Part shown: positions 22,912-34,639 of the stretch, piece by piece
How the letters are laid out: every line of letters starts with the position of its first letter
Numbering within the stretch: position 1 is the stretch's first letter
DNA from: Pegoplata infirma
Taxonomy: Eukaryota; Arthropoda; Insecta; Diptera; Anthomyiidae
Assembly: GCA_963921195.1 (NCBI GenBank)
Contig: OY992538.1
Span: 54,178,852-54,242,851 of the forward strand
Direction: 5' to 3'
DNA length: 64,000 bases
The notes under the pieces: model-generated
Databases searched by the model: none
Told to the model about the DNA's origin: nothing
Seen by the model: only the letters and a program-made list of their open reading frames with translations
Position numbers and translations under genes: made by a program

Positions 22912-23729
22912 CAAAAAATTATGTCATTAACTGTTTGTAGTTTATTTAAAAAGTTTTCCGTTTAGTCGTTTTTAAAAGAAAAAATATTTGTTTGATGTTC
23001 AGTTTTTATTAATGACTACTTCAGTCCTTTGTTTCAAAAATAACACACTAAAAAATAAAGACCTTCATTAACATTTAATTTTTAAAGTCATTTATTTTTG
23101 TTCTGTAAGTAAAAACTACTGATTATTCTTTTGATTTTTAATGATTTGTGTAAGTAATTTTTTTTTAAATTGTTGGTATTTTTAATGAAATATCATTAGT
23201 TTTTACCTACACAAGTCAGTTATTTTTTTGTAGAAAAAAAAAAAAAAATGAAAAAATTATTTATAGAAAAATAAAAACATGTTTGTATCAAGTGAGTTTG
23301 GCACGATGGGTAGAGTGTCTGGCCAGAATGTAGTAGATTGCGGGATCGATTCCACAAAAATTTTATTAAAAATTTTTAAAAAAATATTTCAATAAAAAAT
23401 TGTAAAAAATTACCTACGAAATCATTAATTTTTATTGTTTTCGTAGGTTATTTTTTTGAAATTTGTTGGTAAAAATAACAGAACTATCATTAATTTTTAA
23501 TGTTTTCGTAGGTTATTTTTTCGAATTTGTTGGTAAAAAAGAATGAAAAAAAACGTAATTTTTTAATGTTTAATGTTATTTATTTTAGAAAATTTTGTCA
23601 ACAGTAAAAAATAAATGTTGATGTTTGTTAAAACAAATGAATAATTACTGGGATGGTTTTCAATTGTTTATTCACTTGTTTTAAGTGTGCTTTTCATTTG
23701 TTTTTGCCTACAAAATATTTTGAGTGTAG
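22912..23729 (+). mobile_element. Element S copy 2 (818 bp)
   Basis: Inverted relative to S1 (11868-12681) and nearly identical along its length. The ends are TACACTCAAAAAATTATGTC and CAAAATATTTTGAGTGTA. It is inserted within the CTCGAG hairpin array. It carries the same central tRNA-like segment. Confidence 0.85.
23291..23353 (+). ncRNA. tRNA-like core inside element S2
   Basis: A-box-like TGGCACGATGGGTAGAG and B-box-like GGGATCGATTCC, conserved with the S1 copy apart from single-base changes. Interpreted as a tRNA-derived relic. Confidence 0.6.
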
Positions 23730-25600
23730 TCATCTTAATGGTTAGTAAAAAAATTGACCTCGAGCTAGAGTAATCTTTAAAAAAAAAAATTGTCGAAAAT
23801 AAAAAAATAAAATTTTGTCAAAAAAATATTGTCACAAAAATAAATTATGTCAAATTTTTTTTTTTCAATTTTTTTTTTCAATTTTTTTTTTGTCACAAAA
23901 AAACTCTAACAAAAAAATGTTGTAAAAAGAAAAAATCTTGTCAAAGATTCTGTTTTAGTTTTTAAATTCCTTAAAATTATTTATTACTCAACCTTTAAAT
24001 TCTATGTTGAAAAAGATTACCCAAACTCGAGGTCAAACAAAAATTTTGTCAAAAAAAATAAATTTTTGTCACAAAGTAAATTTTGTCAAAAATAAATTTT
24101 GTCAAAGATAAATTTAGTCGCATTTTTTTGGCACAAAAATAAATATTCTGTAAAAAAATTTTGTAAAAAGAAAAAATTTTGTTTTAATTTTAAAATTACT
24201 AAAAATTATTATGTCGACGTATAAATTCTATTTGAAAACTAGAATTTATTCATTTACATTTCTGTACTAATCGTTTGGGTTTCTTTAGCCGTACGGTTTC
24301 TTCTTGGTAATGATTAGAAAAAAAAATTGACCTCGAGCTAAGTAAACTTTATAAAAAAATTAAAAAAAAAAAAAAATAAAAACAACAAAAATTTTGTTTC
24401 TATTTCAAAAAGAAAAATCTAGCTCGAGGTGACATTTCTTTTTTATTCATTACATTGCTGTACTAATAATTACGCTTTGTTTGACAATATCGTAATGATT
24501 ATTAAAAAAATGTGACCTCGAGCTAGAATAATTTGAAAAAAAAAAAAAAAAAATTAAATAAAAATTCTGTTATAAAATATACAGTCCAACAATATATAAA
24601 CACAATTACTAAAAAAAAATTATCAAAAATAAAACTAATTAAAAAAAATTGTAAAAAAAAAATTTGCTCACAAATTTTTTTTTGTCACAAAAACAAATAT
24701 TCTGTAAAAAATTTTGTAAATAGAAAAAATCTTCTCAAAAACTCTGTTTTAGTTTTTAAATTACTAAAAACTATTTATTATTCGATCTATAAATTCTATG
24801 TTGAAAAAGATTACTCATGCTCGAGGTCACATTTCTTTTCTATTCATTACATTTCTGTACTAATTATTACGGTTTCTTTGACAATATCTTAATGATTATT
24901 AAAAAATGTGACCTTGAGCTAGAGTAATATTTATAAAAAAAAATTTCAAAAATAAATTAGAAGAACAAAAATTTTTCCCAAAAATTTTTGTCAAATTTTT
25001 TGTTACAAAAATAAATTTTGCCAACAATTGTCAAAAATAAATAAAAAAAAAATTTTGTTAAAAAAAAAATTTTGTAACAAAAATAAATTTTGTAATTTTT
25101 TTTGTCACAAAAAAAACTTTTTGCCAATTTTTATTTTTTTGGTAACAAAAATAAATATTCTGTATTTCTGTATTTTGTAAAAAAATTTTCTATTTATTTT
25201 ATTTCTGTTCTAATCGTTAAGGGTTTTTTGTACAATGTCGTAAAGATTAGTAAAAGATGTGATATCGAGCTAGAGTTATCTTTTATAAAATAAAATTGTC
25301 ACAAAAAAAAAAAATTGTCAAAAAAATTTTTTGTCACAATTTTTTTTTGTCACAAAAATTTAAATTTTGTCGCCCTGTTTTATTTTTTAAATTACTAAAA
25401 ATTATTTACTAATGTAAATAATATAAATTCTATGTTAAAAAAGATAACTCAAGCTCGAGGTCAAATTTCTTTTCTATTCATTACATTTCTTTTCTATTCA
25501 TTACATTTCAATTCATTACATTTCTTTTCTATTCATTACATTTCTTTACTAATCATTACGGTACTTTTACAATTTCAATGCAATGATTAGTAAAAAAATG
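23730..25600 (+). repeat. Tandem array of ~400-bp CTCGAG hairpin units
   Basis: Repeated unit: GACCTCGAGCTAGAGTAATC, then A/T-rich DNA with TTTGTCAAAAATAAA and CACAAAAATAAA, then TTCTGTTTTAGTTTTTAAAT, then GATTACTCAAGCTCGAGGTC (inverted copy of the start), then a second small hairpin TAATCATTACGG to CGTAATGATTA. Starts are near 23756, 24329, 24512, 24909 and 25259, with matching inverted ends near 24020, 24420, 24815 and 25450. The last unit expands TTCTTTTCTATTCATTACAT at 25465-25550. Open frames at 24533-25293 are low-complexity translations. Confidence 0.78.
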
Positions 25601-25613
25601 TTTTTTTATCAAA

Positions 25614-25645
<32 letters not shown>

Positions 25646-26162
25646 AAATTAAAAAACAAATAAATATTCGTGAGAAAATTCAAATTTCGTGTAAAATCAT
25701 TTGATTTATCCGCTTTAGAATATTACAGTATTTTAAAATATTTTTTTTTTAATTTTTTGAGTCCTTCATTCGTTTTTCTTTTCATTGCAATTAAAGAATA
25801 CATTTTTCATTCGTTTCGAACGGATAGAATGGATGATCCTTTCATTCAAAATTTTTAGAATGTCTCTGAACGACTTTTCATTCATGGACTTAAGACTGGC
25901 ATTTTTTTTTGTATGGACACAAAGTTTTTATTCCGATTTATATTCTCTGCCAAATTTTTATTCTCCTTGGGCTAAAACTAATGTGGTACAAATTTGAGAC
26001 CAGATTAAATTAAAATTAACCCATGTTGTCCGGCGATAAAAGTTTTAAATTTTTTAAAAATTAAAAAAAAAAACATGTTTGAACTTAGGACACTTTTTTA
26101 GGAAAACACTGGCGTAGGATATCATATGATCGGTCTTGACTGACTATAATTAACTCACTATT
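25601..26162. other. Unassigned DNA with a P-head fragment
   Basis: Mostly homopolymer-rich. 25740-26000 is of mixed composition with repeated CATTCATT-type words and short frames that I do not recognise. 26085-26150 matches the head of family P (GGACACTTTTTTAGG to GTCGGTCTTGACTGAC-like sequence on the minus strand), a truncated copy next to P2. Confidence 0.45.
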
Positions 26163-26946
26163 TATACCCTGCACCACACTGTGGTACAGGGTATAATGAG
26201 TTTGTGCTGATGTTTGTAACTACCCTAAATATTAGTCCCAGACCCACTTTTGAATACCGATCGACTTAGAATAACCTTTTGAGTCGATTTAGCGATGTCC
26301 GTCCGTCCGTCTGTCTGTCCATGTAAACGGTGTAAACACGATACAGGTCGCAATTTTTAATCAATTGACTTGAACGACAAAGCCTATTGAAATTGGAAAA
26401 AAATGGTCCAAATTTTGACCTAGGCCCCATACAAAGGTCCTCTTTAGTTTTGGCTCAAATGACTCTAATAGCCGCATTTTAATAGGTATCTTTTCAAAAT
26501 TTGGCAGGCAATCATGTTTCATCCACACAAATCACCATTTAAAAGAAGTCGGACCAGTTCTTTTTGTAACCCCCATACAAACCACCTTCCCGATTTTCAC
26601 ATAAATCTCTCAAATTTCATGGAAATAGAAAATATTTAACTAAAATTCTGTTTATGTATGTTAAACGCGTACTTTAATAACCTTATCAAATCTGATTATC
26701 ATCGGATCATTTTTGGACTTAGGTCCCATGTGAAAATTTCGCCCGATATTCAGTTGAAGCGGTTTATTGTCAAAAAAAAAAGCCTATTCTACGCAAATTT
26801 GATTTGTGAGTGCTTTTTACACTTATTAAAGATTTGAAAAAATATAGATCTAATCAGTGCATATTAGAACTTGGGACCCATTTTCCGGTAAACTTTGGTG
26901 TAGGGTGTTATATGGTCGGTCTTGACCGACTATAATTTTTTTACTT
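26163..26946 (-). mobile_element. Dispersed repeat P copy 2
   Basis: Begins TATACCCTGCACCACACTG and ends with GGTCGGTCTTGACCGAC then TTTTTTACTTGTTTT, the full P structure reversed. The pyrimidine tract (CCGTCCGTCTGTC) is short here, at about 26297-26320. Confidence 0.85.
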
Positions 26947-27277
26947 GTTTTTTCTGATTTTTTGTAGAGATGATACAAACGAATAGATAAACTTTAATAT
27001 ATTCTCTACCATTAAGTAGAGGGTATAAAAATATTATACAGCTCGTTTACATAACACAAATGAATTCCAGTTCCTGTTTGTGTTGTTTTGAATTTGTTTA
27101 ATGCTAAAGGAAAGAGACCTCTTAAATAGACAAATAGAATATAAACACATTTAAATAGAAATTAATTAAAAAACTTGCTAATGAAATAAAAATATCTTCT
27201 GTTGAATTTTACTTTTAATTAAAATAAAAAATATACAAACACAAATTGCTGGTTTGGAAATTTGAAAAAAAAAAACA
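26947..27277. other. Unassigned AT-rich DNA with a Q-tail fragment
   Basis: TCTACCATTAAGTAGAGGGT at about 27004-27024 is a short Q-type tail hairpin. The remainder is unrecognised. Confidence 0.4.
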
Positions 27278-27345
27278 AGAAAAAAGTTTAATTCGACTTG
27301 GCCGAATCCGTGAATACCCTCGAATTCATGAATACCTTCCACAAT
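27278..27345 (+). mobile_element. Q-family head fragment
   Basis: AACAAGAAAAAAGTTTAATT, then the hairpin TTCGACTTGGCCGAA, then GAATACCCTC: the standard Q head, cut off after about 70 bp. Confidence 0.65.
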
Positions 27346-27861
27346 TCCTTTGCTTTGGGACTCAAGTTTTTTGAAAGTAAAAAAATTGTTTAAAAATTCT
27401 GACTAAAATTTTTTTATTTAAAATAAAAACTTTTTCTATGCGTTTTTGTACAAATTAAATTTTTTTGAGTCTAAATTTTTTTTTTCTGTGGAAAATTTTT
27501 GCAAGTATAAAAATTTGTTTTAGAATAATATTTTTTTGAGTGACAAAAACATTTTGATAAATATTTTTGTCAATCAATGTATGTTAAGTGTGTTTTTTAA
27601 CACGGGAACTCGCAATGGAGACTTATCAGAGATGGGCACTTAGGGCGTTTCACAAAAAACTTTTTTTTTTAACTCGGAAAATTCTTATTAAAACTCGGCA
27701 ATTTCTGAATTTTAATATTTTAGGTCATCTTAGTGACCCTTGAAGGTATTTTTTTTTCATCGGATATTTTTTCTAGGAGGCTAGCAATATTTTGAACTGA
27801 TTTATCCGGTTTTGCGAAAAAAAGACACAAAAAAATGTTAAAAAATGTTTCATAACCTTAT
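27346..27861. other. T-rich DNA with a CAGAGATGGGCA hAT-like end
   Basis: Low-complexity T-rich sequence. At 27641 CAGAGATGGGCACTTAGGG resembles a hAT terminus (CAGRG start). No partner end or duplication was found nearby. Confidence 0.4.
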
Positions 27862-27999
27862 TATACCCTCCACTCTGGTGATAGAGGGTATATATAAGTT
27901 TGTCATTCCGTATGTAACACATTGAAATATTGGTTTAGGACCCCATAAAGTATATATATTCATGATCCTTGATCGATTTTAAGTCGATCTGGCGATGTC

Positions 28000-28031
<32 letters not shown>

Positions 28032-28612
28032 CGTCTGTCTGTCTGTCTGTTGAAATCACGTTTTTGTCAATACTCCGAAACCGATTTAAACGCTTGGGGT
28101 ACCAAAAGTTGCGTAATTTTCCCAGGCAAAAACTGATGTATTTTTTTTTTAAATCGGTTAAGTATTTTAAAAGTTATGAGCGAATTACTAAAAAACATTA
28201 CCCTAAATTAACTCATATTTTGTGTGATACATAAGAAAGAAAACGGAAATGAAAAAAAAAACTGAGAAAAAGGAAAAAAAATCATTACAAAAAAGCTTTA
28301 AAATATGTAAAACAAAATCTAAATTTAATTAAAAAAAAGTTCGTTAAGTAATAATAAAAAAATTAATAGTTATTTTTATATAGCATGTGTGTGTGTGTGT
28401 CCATTTTTTGCTTCGTCATATTAACGGGGTTGCCAGACTTTTTTTTGCTTTGTCGCCAAATCGGATGTAAAATATCGCCAAAATTCAATTTTGTTCAGAT
28501 TTCTTAAAAAAAAAAAAAATATTTTCATTTAAAAAAATAAATTTTGTTAAATAATAAAAGACAGAAATAAACTTTATGGCAAAAATCGCCCAAATCCGGA
28601 AAATTTATATAT
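27862..28612 (-). mobile_element. Q-family copy, tail side
   Basis: Begins with the Q tail hairpin (TATACCCTCCACTCTGGTGA) and CATAAAGTATATATATTCAT, then a GTCTGTCTGTCC tract (27997-28050) and a diverged body. A GTGTGTGTGT run is at 28385-28400. It runs into palindrome C. A corresponding head hairpin (TTCGGCACAGCCGAA) is at 32865-32880, so this Q copy may have been opened by the palindrome and the minisatellites. Confidence 0.7.
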
Positions 28613-30753
28613 GGGGGTTTTCGTGTCAACTGACACAACTTTTGAAACCGATGTCTTCCGATCGGGATGAAATTTGCACCAAGGTTAGTCCTATTGGATA
28701 GTAGTTCAGACACAATTTTTCAGCGAGATCGGTCAAGGACTCTCTGAGTTAGAGGGGGTCGAAATTTGACATTTTGGCCAAAGAGGTGTTTATTCTCATC
28801 CATGTAACTTCTTTCCTATTGTTTTTAGCAAAATGTGTCCCAAAGAGTTTAGATAGCTATTTCTTCAGTCTTTCGAAAAAAAATTATAAAAAAAATAAAA
28901 AAAAAATTTTTGATTTTTTTTCTTAAAAATCTAAAACTTTTTTGAATTTTTCCTCAAATTGGGCCCTTTTTTTTTTTTTTTTTTTTTATTCAAAAGAAAG
29001 CTTAGGTCTTTTCCTTTAAGAGCTATGGGGTCGCTTAGTGGGATGCGAGTGGGATATCTATGAAAAAATTTTTTTTTTTAACTTTGGAACACAAAAAACG
29101 GTTCTTCAATTTGCACTATTAGACGTGGGAAAGCTAACCAGTTTTCGATTTCGATCCGCGATACCCTTTAGTTTTTATAGGTTCGAAAAAGAAAGCTCGA
29201 GCCAAAAAATAAGGGAGGTGGGGTGGGGCCATATGGCCCCTCATCGGGGTCAAAGTTGGTCGTAAAGAGGTAAAATCCTCAAAAAGCCCCAAAACTGCCC
29301 TAGAAACGCCCCTGGACGGGTGCAATGTGAGACGAACCTCCAATAATTTTCTGCCCCCAACATTTTTCTTGAACATACCTTACCCCTATTTCCACTTCCT
29401 ATGGGGGCTCCCATACAAAACATTTTTAAAAAATTTGATCCTACCATTCTAACTTACCCTAAAGTGCCCCAAGTGGAGCCAAATGTATGACCGACCCCCA
29501 TTATTTTATTAATTCCAACATTTTTTGCGAACACACCTACAATGTATCTTTAACCCTTAAGGTGGTCCCCATACATTTCTTTTATTTTTTATAAATTTGT
29601 TTTATTAAACCAGCTCCTACCGCCCCTACCGTGCCTCCTAGAGAGGCAAAATTTATGACCAACCCCCATTACTTTTTAGTTACCAACATTTTGTCCGAAC
29701 GTAATAACACCCTATCTCCACTCCTTAAGGGGCTCCCATACGTTATAAAAACATTTATTTTTAAAAACTAATAAAAAAATAAAAAAAAAATGTATGGGGA
29801 CCCCCTTAAGAGTTGAAAATAAAGGGTAGGTATATTCTGAGAAAATGTTGGAGATGAAAAAATATTGGGGGTCGGTCATATATTTTACTTCTCTAGGGGC
29901 ACCCTATGGACAGTTAGAGCGGTAAGAGCAAATTATATAAAAATGTCATTTTGTATGGGAGCCCCCTTAGGAAGTGGAAATAGAGGTTAGGTATATTCAA
30001 GAAAAATGTTGGGGGCAGAAAATTAATAGAGGTTGGTCTCACATTGCACCCCTCTGTGGGCAGTTCTAGGGCAGTTGTGGGGCTTTTTGAGGATTGTAAC
30101 CTCTTTACGCCCAATTTTGACCCCGATGAGGAGCCATGTGGCCCAACCCCACCGCCCTAATTTTTTGGCTCGTGCTTTCTTTTTTGAACCTATAAAAATT
30201 AGAGGGTATCGCGGATCGAAATCGAAAACTGGTTAGCTATCCCAAACCTAATAGTGCAAATTGAAGAACCGTTTTTTGTGTTCCAAAGTTAAAAAAAGAA
30301 TTTTTTCATAGATATCCCACTCGCATCCCACTAAGCGACCCCATAGCTCTTAAAGGAAAAGACCTAAGCTTTCTTTTGAATCAAAAAAAAAAAAAAAAAG
30401 GGCCCAATTTGAGGAAAAAGTCAAAAAAGTTTTAGATTTTTAAGAAAAAAAATCAAAATTTTTTTTTTTATTTTTTTTATAATTTTTTTTCGAAAGACTG
30501 AAGAAATAGCTATCTAAACTCTTTGGGACACATTTTGCTAAAAACAATAGGAAAGAAGTTACATGGATGAGAATAAACACCTCTTTGGCCAAAATGTCAA
30601 ATTTCGACCCTCTCTAACTCAGAGAGTCCTTGACCGATCTCGCTGAAAAGTTGTGTCTGAACTACTATCCAATAGGACTAACCTTGGTGCAAATTTCATC
30701 CCGATCGGAAGAAATCGGTTTCAAAAGTTGTGTCAGTTGACACGAAAACCCCC
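28613..30753. mobile_element. Giant palindrome C (2.14 kb)
   Basis: Ends GGGGGTTTTCGTGTCAACTG and its complement. ATATAT flanks both sides (28607-28612 and 30754-30759). The arms are about 1 kb each and meet near 29690-29760. Outer arms carry CGATCGGGATGAAATTTGC and CTGAGTTAGAG. Inner arms carry the ~190-bp modules (GACCGACCCCCATTATTTT, GGGGGCTCCCATAC, GCGGTAAGAGCAAATT) seen in palindromes B and D. Several short open frames (29038-30236) are mirror images in the two arms and are not genes. Confidence 0.92.
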
Positions 30754-31770
30754 ATATATATAAAAGAGTAATATGACTGACTGACATACTCATTCATCAT
30801 CGCCCAGCCCAAACCGCTGAAGTTAGAGACTTGAAATTTGGACTGTAGTTTGACCTTCCGGAATAAAGATCCACTAAGGCTGGATTTTTGCCAATGTTGA
30901 TTCTAAGGGGGTAAAAAGGGTAAAAAACTGTACTTTTGGTACTTTTTATATCTCCCGATATAATGGTCATAGAGACTTGAAATTTGGACTGTATTTTACC
31001 CTCCCGCAATATAGATCCACTATGGCTGGAGTTTAGCCAATGGTAAGGGGGTAAAAATAGTAAAAAACTGTACTTTTGGTACTTTTTAAATCTTCTGATA
31101 TAATGATCATAGAGACTTGAAATTTGGACTGTATGTTCACCTCCCGGAATATAGATCCATTAAGGCTGGATTTTTTCCAGTGTTAATTCTAAGGAGGTCA
31201 AAAGGCTAAAAAACTGTACTTTTGGTGCTTTTTATATCTCCTGAAATAATAGTCATAGAAACTTGAAATTTGGACAGTATGTTCACATCATAGAATATAG
31301 ATACAGTACGGCTGGATTATTGCCAATGTTGATTCTAAGAGGGTAAAAAGGGGAAAAAATCTGTACTTTTGGCACCTTTTATATTTCCTTAAAAAATTGT
31401 CACATAGACTTGAAATTTGGACTGTATGTTCACCTCCCGGAATATAGGTCCCCTAAGGCTGGGTTTTTGCCAATGATTTTTCTAATAGGGTAAAAAGGGT
31501 AAAAATATGTACTTTTGTTACATTTTATATTTCCTTAAATAATGGTACTAGAAAATGGAAATTTGCAATGTCGGTTCACCTTCCGGAAAAAAGATTCACT
31601 AAGCCTCGGGTTTTGCCAATGTTGATTCTACTGAGGTAAAATGGGTAAAAAAGTACTTTTGGTACTTTTTTTTATTTACTGAAATTTTATTCAAACTTGA
31701 AATTTAGAATGTAGGATCCTGAAATAAAACATTCTGGAACAAGTACTTTCCGAAAATTCTGTACCGTTTT
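30754..31770 (+). repeat. 146-bp tandem repeat, about seven units
   Basis: The landmark GACTTGAAATTTGGACTGTA recurs near 30831, 30977, 31117, 31263 and 31410 (intervals 146, 140, 146, 147), with decayed units near 31556 and 31690. Each unit also has TTTTTGCCAATGTTGATTCT, GGGTAAAAAGGGTAAAAAAC and TGTACTTTTGGTACTTTTTA. It is introduced by GACTGACTGACATACTCATT at 30778, a motif common at the start of dispersed insect repeats. Non-coding. Confidence 0.88.
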
Positions 31771-32440
31771 CAAAAAGGACCTTTTATAAAAAGTACCTTT
31801 TATAAAAGGTTCCTTTATAAAAAGTACCTTTTATAAAAAGTACCTTTTATAAAAAGTACCTTTTATAAAAAGTACCTTTTATAAAAAGTACCTTTTATAA
31901 AAAGTACCTTTTATAAAAAGTAACTTTTATAAAAAGTACCTTTTATAAAAAGTACCCTTTATAAAAAGTACCTTTTATAAAAAGTACCTTTTATAACAAG
32001 TACCTTTTATAAAAAGTACCTTTTATAAAAAGTACCTTTTATAAAAAGTACCTTTTATAAAAAGTACCTTTTATAAAAAGTACCTGTTATAAAAAGTACC
32101 TTTTATAAAAAGTACCTTTTATAAAAAGTACCTTTTATAAAAAGTACCTTTTATAAAAAGTACCTGTTATAAAAAGTACCTTTTATAAAAAGTACCTTTT
32201 ATAAAAAGTACCTTTTATAAAAAATACCTTTTATAAAAAGTACCTTTTATAAAAAGTACCTTTTATAAAAAGTACCTTTTATAAAAAGTACCTTTTATAA
32301 AAAGTACCTTTTATAAAAAGTACATTTTATAAAAAGTACCTTTTATAAAAAGTACCTTTTATAAAAAGTACCTTTTATAAAAAGTACCTTTTATAAAAAG
32401 TACCTTTTATAAAAAGTACCTTTTATTAAAGGTACCGAAA
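31771..32440 (+). repeat. 16-bp minisatellite, block 1
   Basis: About 40 copies of TTTTATAAAAAGTACC, highly homogeneous, with only a few single-base variants (for example TACCTG, TAACTT). Each unit overlaps two palindromic centres, TTTTATAAAA and GTAC. Confidence 0.97.
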
Positions 32441-32547
32441 GTACACTTTTTGGTACTTTTTTATTTCCTGAGGTATAAATAAAACAAACTTTTTTGTTTT
32501 TTAAATCACCACATTGGTGGAGGGTATTTAAAGATTCGGCAAAAAAA
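32441..32547 (+). repeat. Duplicated spacer after minisatellite
   Basis: GGTACCGAAAGTACACTTTT through TTGGTGGAGGGTATTTAAAG recurs almost exactly at 32760-32868, so the minisatellite and its 3' flank were duplicated together. Confidence 0.85.
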
Positions 32548-32760
32548 AAAAAGGAACTTTTATAAAAAGTACCTTTTATAAAAAGTACCTTTTATAAAAA
32601 GTACCTTTTATAAAAAGTACCTTTTATAAAAAGTACCTTTTATAAAAAGTACCTTTTATAAAAAGTACCTTTTATAAAAAGTAACTTTTATAAAAAGTAC
32701 CTTTTATAAAAAGTACCTTTTATAAAAAGTACCTTTTATAAAAAGTACCTTTTATTAAAG
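32548..32760 (+). repeat. 16-bp minisatellite, block 2
   Basis: About 13 copies of the same 16-bp unit as block 1. It precedes the second copy of the spacer. Confidence 0.95.
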
Positions 32761-32849
32761 GTACCGAAAGTACACTTTTTGGTACTTTTTTATTTCCTGA
32801 GGTATAAATAAAACAAACTTTTTTCTTTTTTAAATCATCACATTGGTGG

Positions 32850-32900
32850 AGGGTATTTAAAGATTCGGCACAGCCGAATATAGCTTTCTTACTTGTTTTT
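32850..32900 (-). mobile_element. Q-family head hairpin
   Basis: GGTGGAGGGTATTTAAAG, then TTCGGCACAGCCGAA, then CTTTCTTACTTGTTTTT: the Q head read on the minus strand. It may belong with the tail at 27862. Confidence 0.7.
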
Positions 32901-33702
32901 TTTTTTAAATGTTTCATAACTTTATATTTTTGATAAAATCGATTTGAGCAAATTGCACCTAAATACACTTGCTGTTGAATGAGTCATATATAAATATTTG
33001 GTATTATACCTGTGATTTCAAGCATTTTAAAATCTTTTGAAAGACACATTTGTTTAGAACTTTGTGGTAAATCATTAGTGTCTATTTTTAATGTAACCAC
33101 AAAACCCAAAAAAAAATTGTTGTATGAAAGTTGGGGAAAAACAAGAGGTTTAAATTAAAGTTTACTTTAGTTAATTGATATTAAAAAAAATAATTAAATT
33201 TTCTTTTATATACCCTCCACTCTAGTGATTGAGGGCACAGAAAAAAATTTGGGGGGAAAATTTTATAGTAATCACTTGTTAAAATTTAAAAAAAAAAAAA
33301 AAAAATTGAGTAATATTTTAATTGTCGCAATTAAAATCTTACTCAAAAGCTTTTAAAAAATATAAGTAAATAATTTAATTAAAATTTAAGCAAATAATTA
33401 AATAAAAATTTAATAGTTTCTTTGTTTTTTTATTCTCTTAGTTTCTTGAATTCTCATTTAGTTTATAGTTTTTTGTATATGTATATAAAAGTTTGAAATC
33501 ATCTTTTTGAAATTTTTCTATGTCTTTAAGACATAAATATATTTGGTAAAAGTTTAAAAAAACTATATATTTTTTTTTTGAAAAAAAAAAAATGTGAAAC
33601 ATTTGAAAACCGTTCGACCAATTTAATATTAATTTGTGTCAAAATTGTGGATTTGTGGAAAATTTTAACCAAAATTTTAAATTTTGAAAAATGAAGAAGT
33701 AC
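32901..33702. other. Unassigned AT-rich DNA
   Basis: No recognised element except a short Q-tail-like TATACCCTCCACTCTAGTGA at about 33211. No gene. Confidence 0.45.
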
Positions 33703-33926
33703 ACTCAAAATAAAAGGTTTAGTAAGTGATATTGTACCAAAATCTACTAATTAGTTACTAATTTTAGTATCTACAAAGTACTAAAATTTGTAAATTTTAC
33801 TGATTTTGAATAATATTAGAAAAAAATTTTAGTATTGGTTACCAATTCCTGCACTAGGTCCTTTTGAACTAAAATTTAGTTAAATTTTTAGTATTGAATA
33901 CCCACGTTTTTTTTTTTTTGGTGTAA
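33703..33926 (+). mobile_element. Element T copy 2 (ACACTCAAAA end)
   Basis: Inverted copy of 7296-7531. It starts ACACTCAAAATAAAAGG, and the other end is GTGGG-complement, poly-T, GGTGTA. Non-coding. Confidence 0.75.
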
Positions 33927-33927
33927 T

Positions 33928-34622
33928 AAAAAAAAGTAAGAAAGTTATAGTCGGTCAATACCATTTGTTGATTTGATTTTTGAAAATGAGTCCCAAGTCT
34001 AAACATGGACCGATTGGATCTATCTTTTGTTGCACCTTTAATTAGTGTAGAAAACATGCACATACCAAATCTTAGTAGAATTGGTTTATTTTTGTTGCCA
34101 ATAGACCGATTTAACTGAATATCGGTCGAATTTTTCATATGGGGGACTAAGTCTAGAAATGGTGCAATTATAGTCAGATTTGATTAGATTAGATTACCTA
34201 ACTGCACGTTTAACACCTACAAATAACATTTTAATCAAATATTTTTATTTTCATGAATTTTGAGGGAATTGTGTAAATATCGGGAGGGTGGTTTGTATGG
34301 GACTACAAGAAGGACTAATCCGATTCCTTCAAAATTTGGAGTAGTGATTTGTGCATACAAAATGAGATCACCTGCTAAATTTCGGAACGATATCTATTAT
34401 AACACGGTTATTAGAATCATTTAAGCCTAATTCAAAGTGGGCGTTTGTATGGGGGCTAGATCTTAACATGGACCGATTCCAAGTTTAATAAGATTCGTCC
34501 TTGGGCCAAACGGTGCGTCGATCGTTATGCTTGAAGGTAGGTCTAGGACCAATATTTCAGTAGTTACAAACATCAGCACAAACTCATTATACCCTGTACC
34601 ACAGAGTGGTGTAGGGTATAAA
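33928..34622 (+). mobile_element. Dispersed repeat P copy 3 (tract deleted)
   Basis: Head with AGTTATAGTCGGTCAATACC (the hairpin is decayed) and tail CACAGAGTGGTGTAGGGTAT. It lacks the GACGGACA tract and is shorter than P1, so it is an older or internally deleted copy. Confidence 0.8.
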
Positions 34623-34639
34623 AATAACTTACGATACAT

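Noticed and set aside
25670..25997. Two overlapping 62-70-codon frames of mixed composition
   Set aside because: They start in an A-run, have no recognisable domain, and neither is supported by splice or promoter signals.
29038..30236. Pairs of short frames in palindrome C
   Set aside because: They are mirror translations of the two inverted arms (for example shared FFEPIKxxGYRGSKSKTG), not independent genes.
31771..32760. CRISPR-like array
   Set aside because: The 16-bp units are contiguous with no unique spacers, and the window is eukaryotic.
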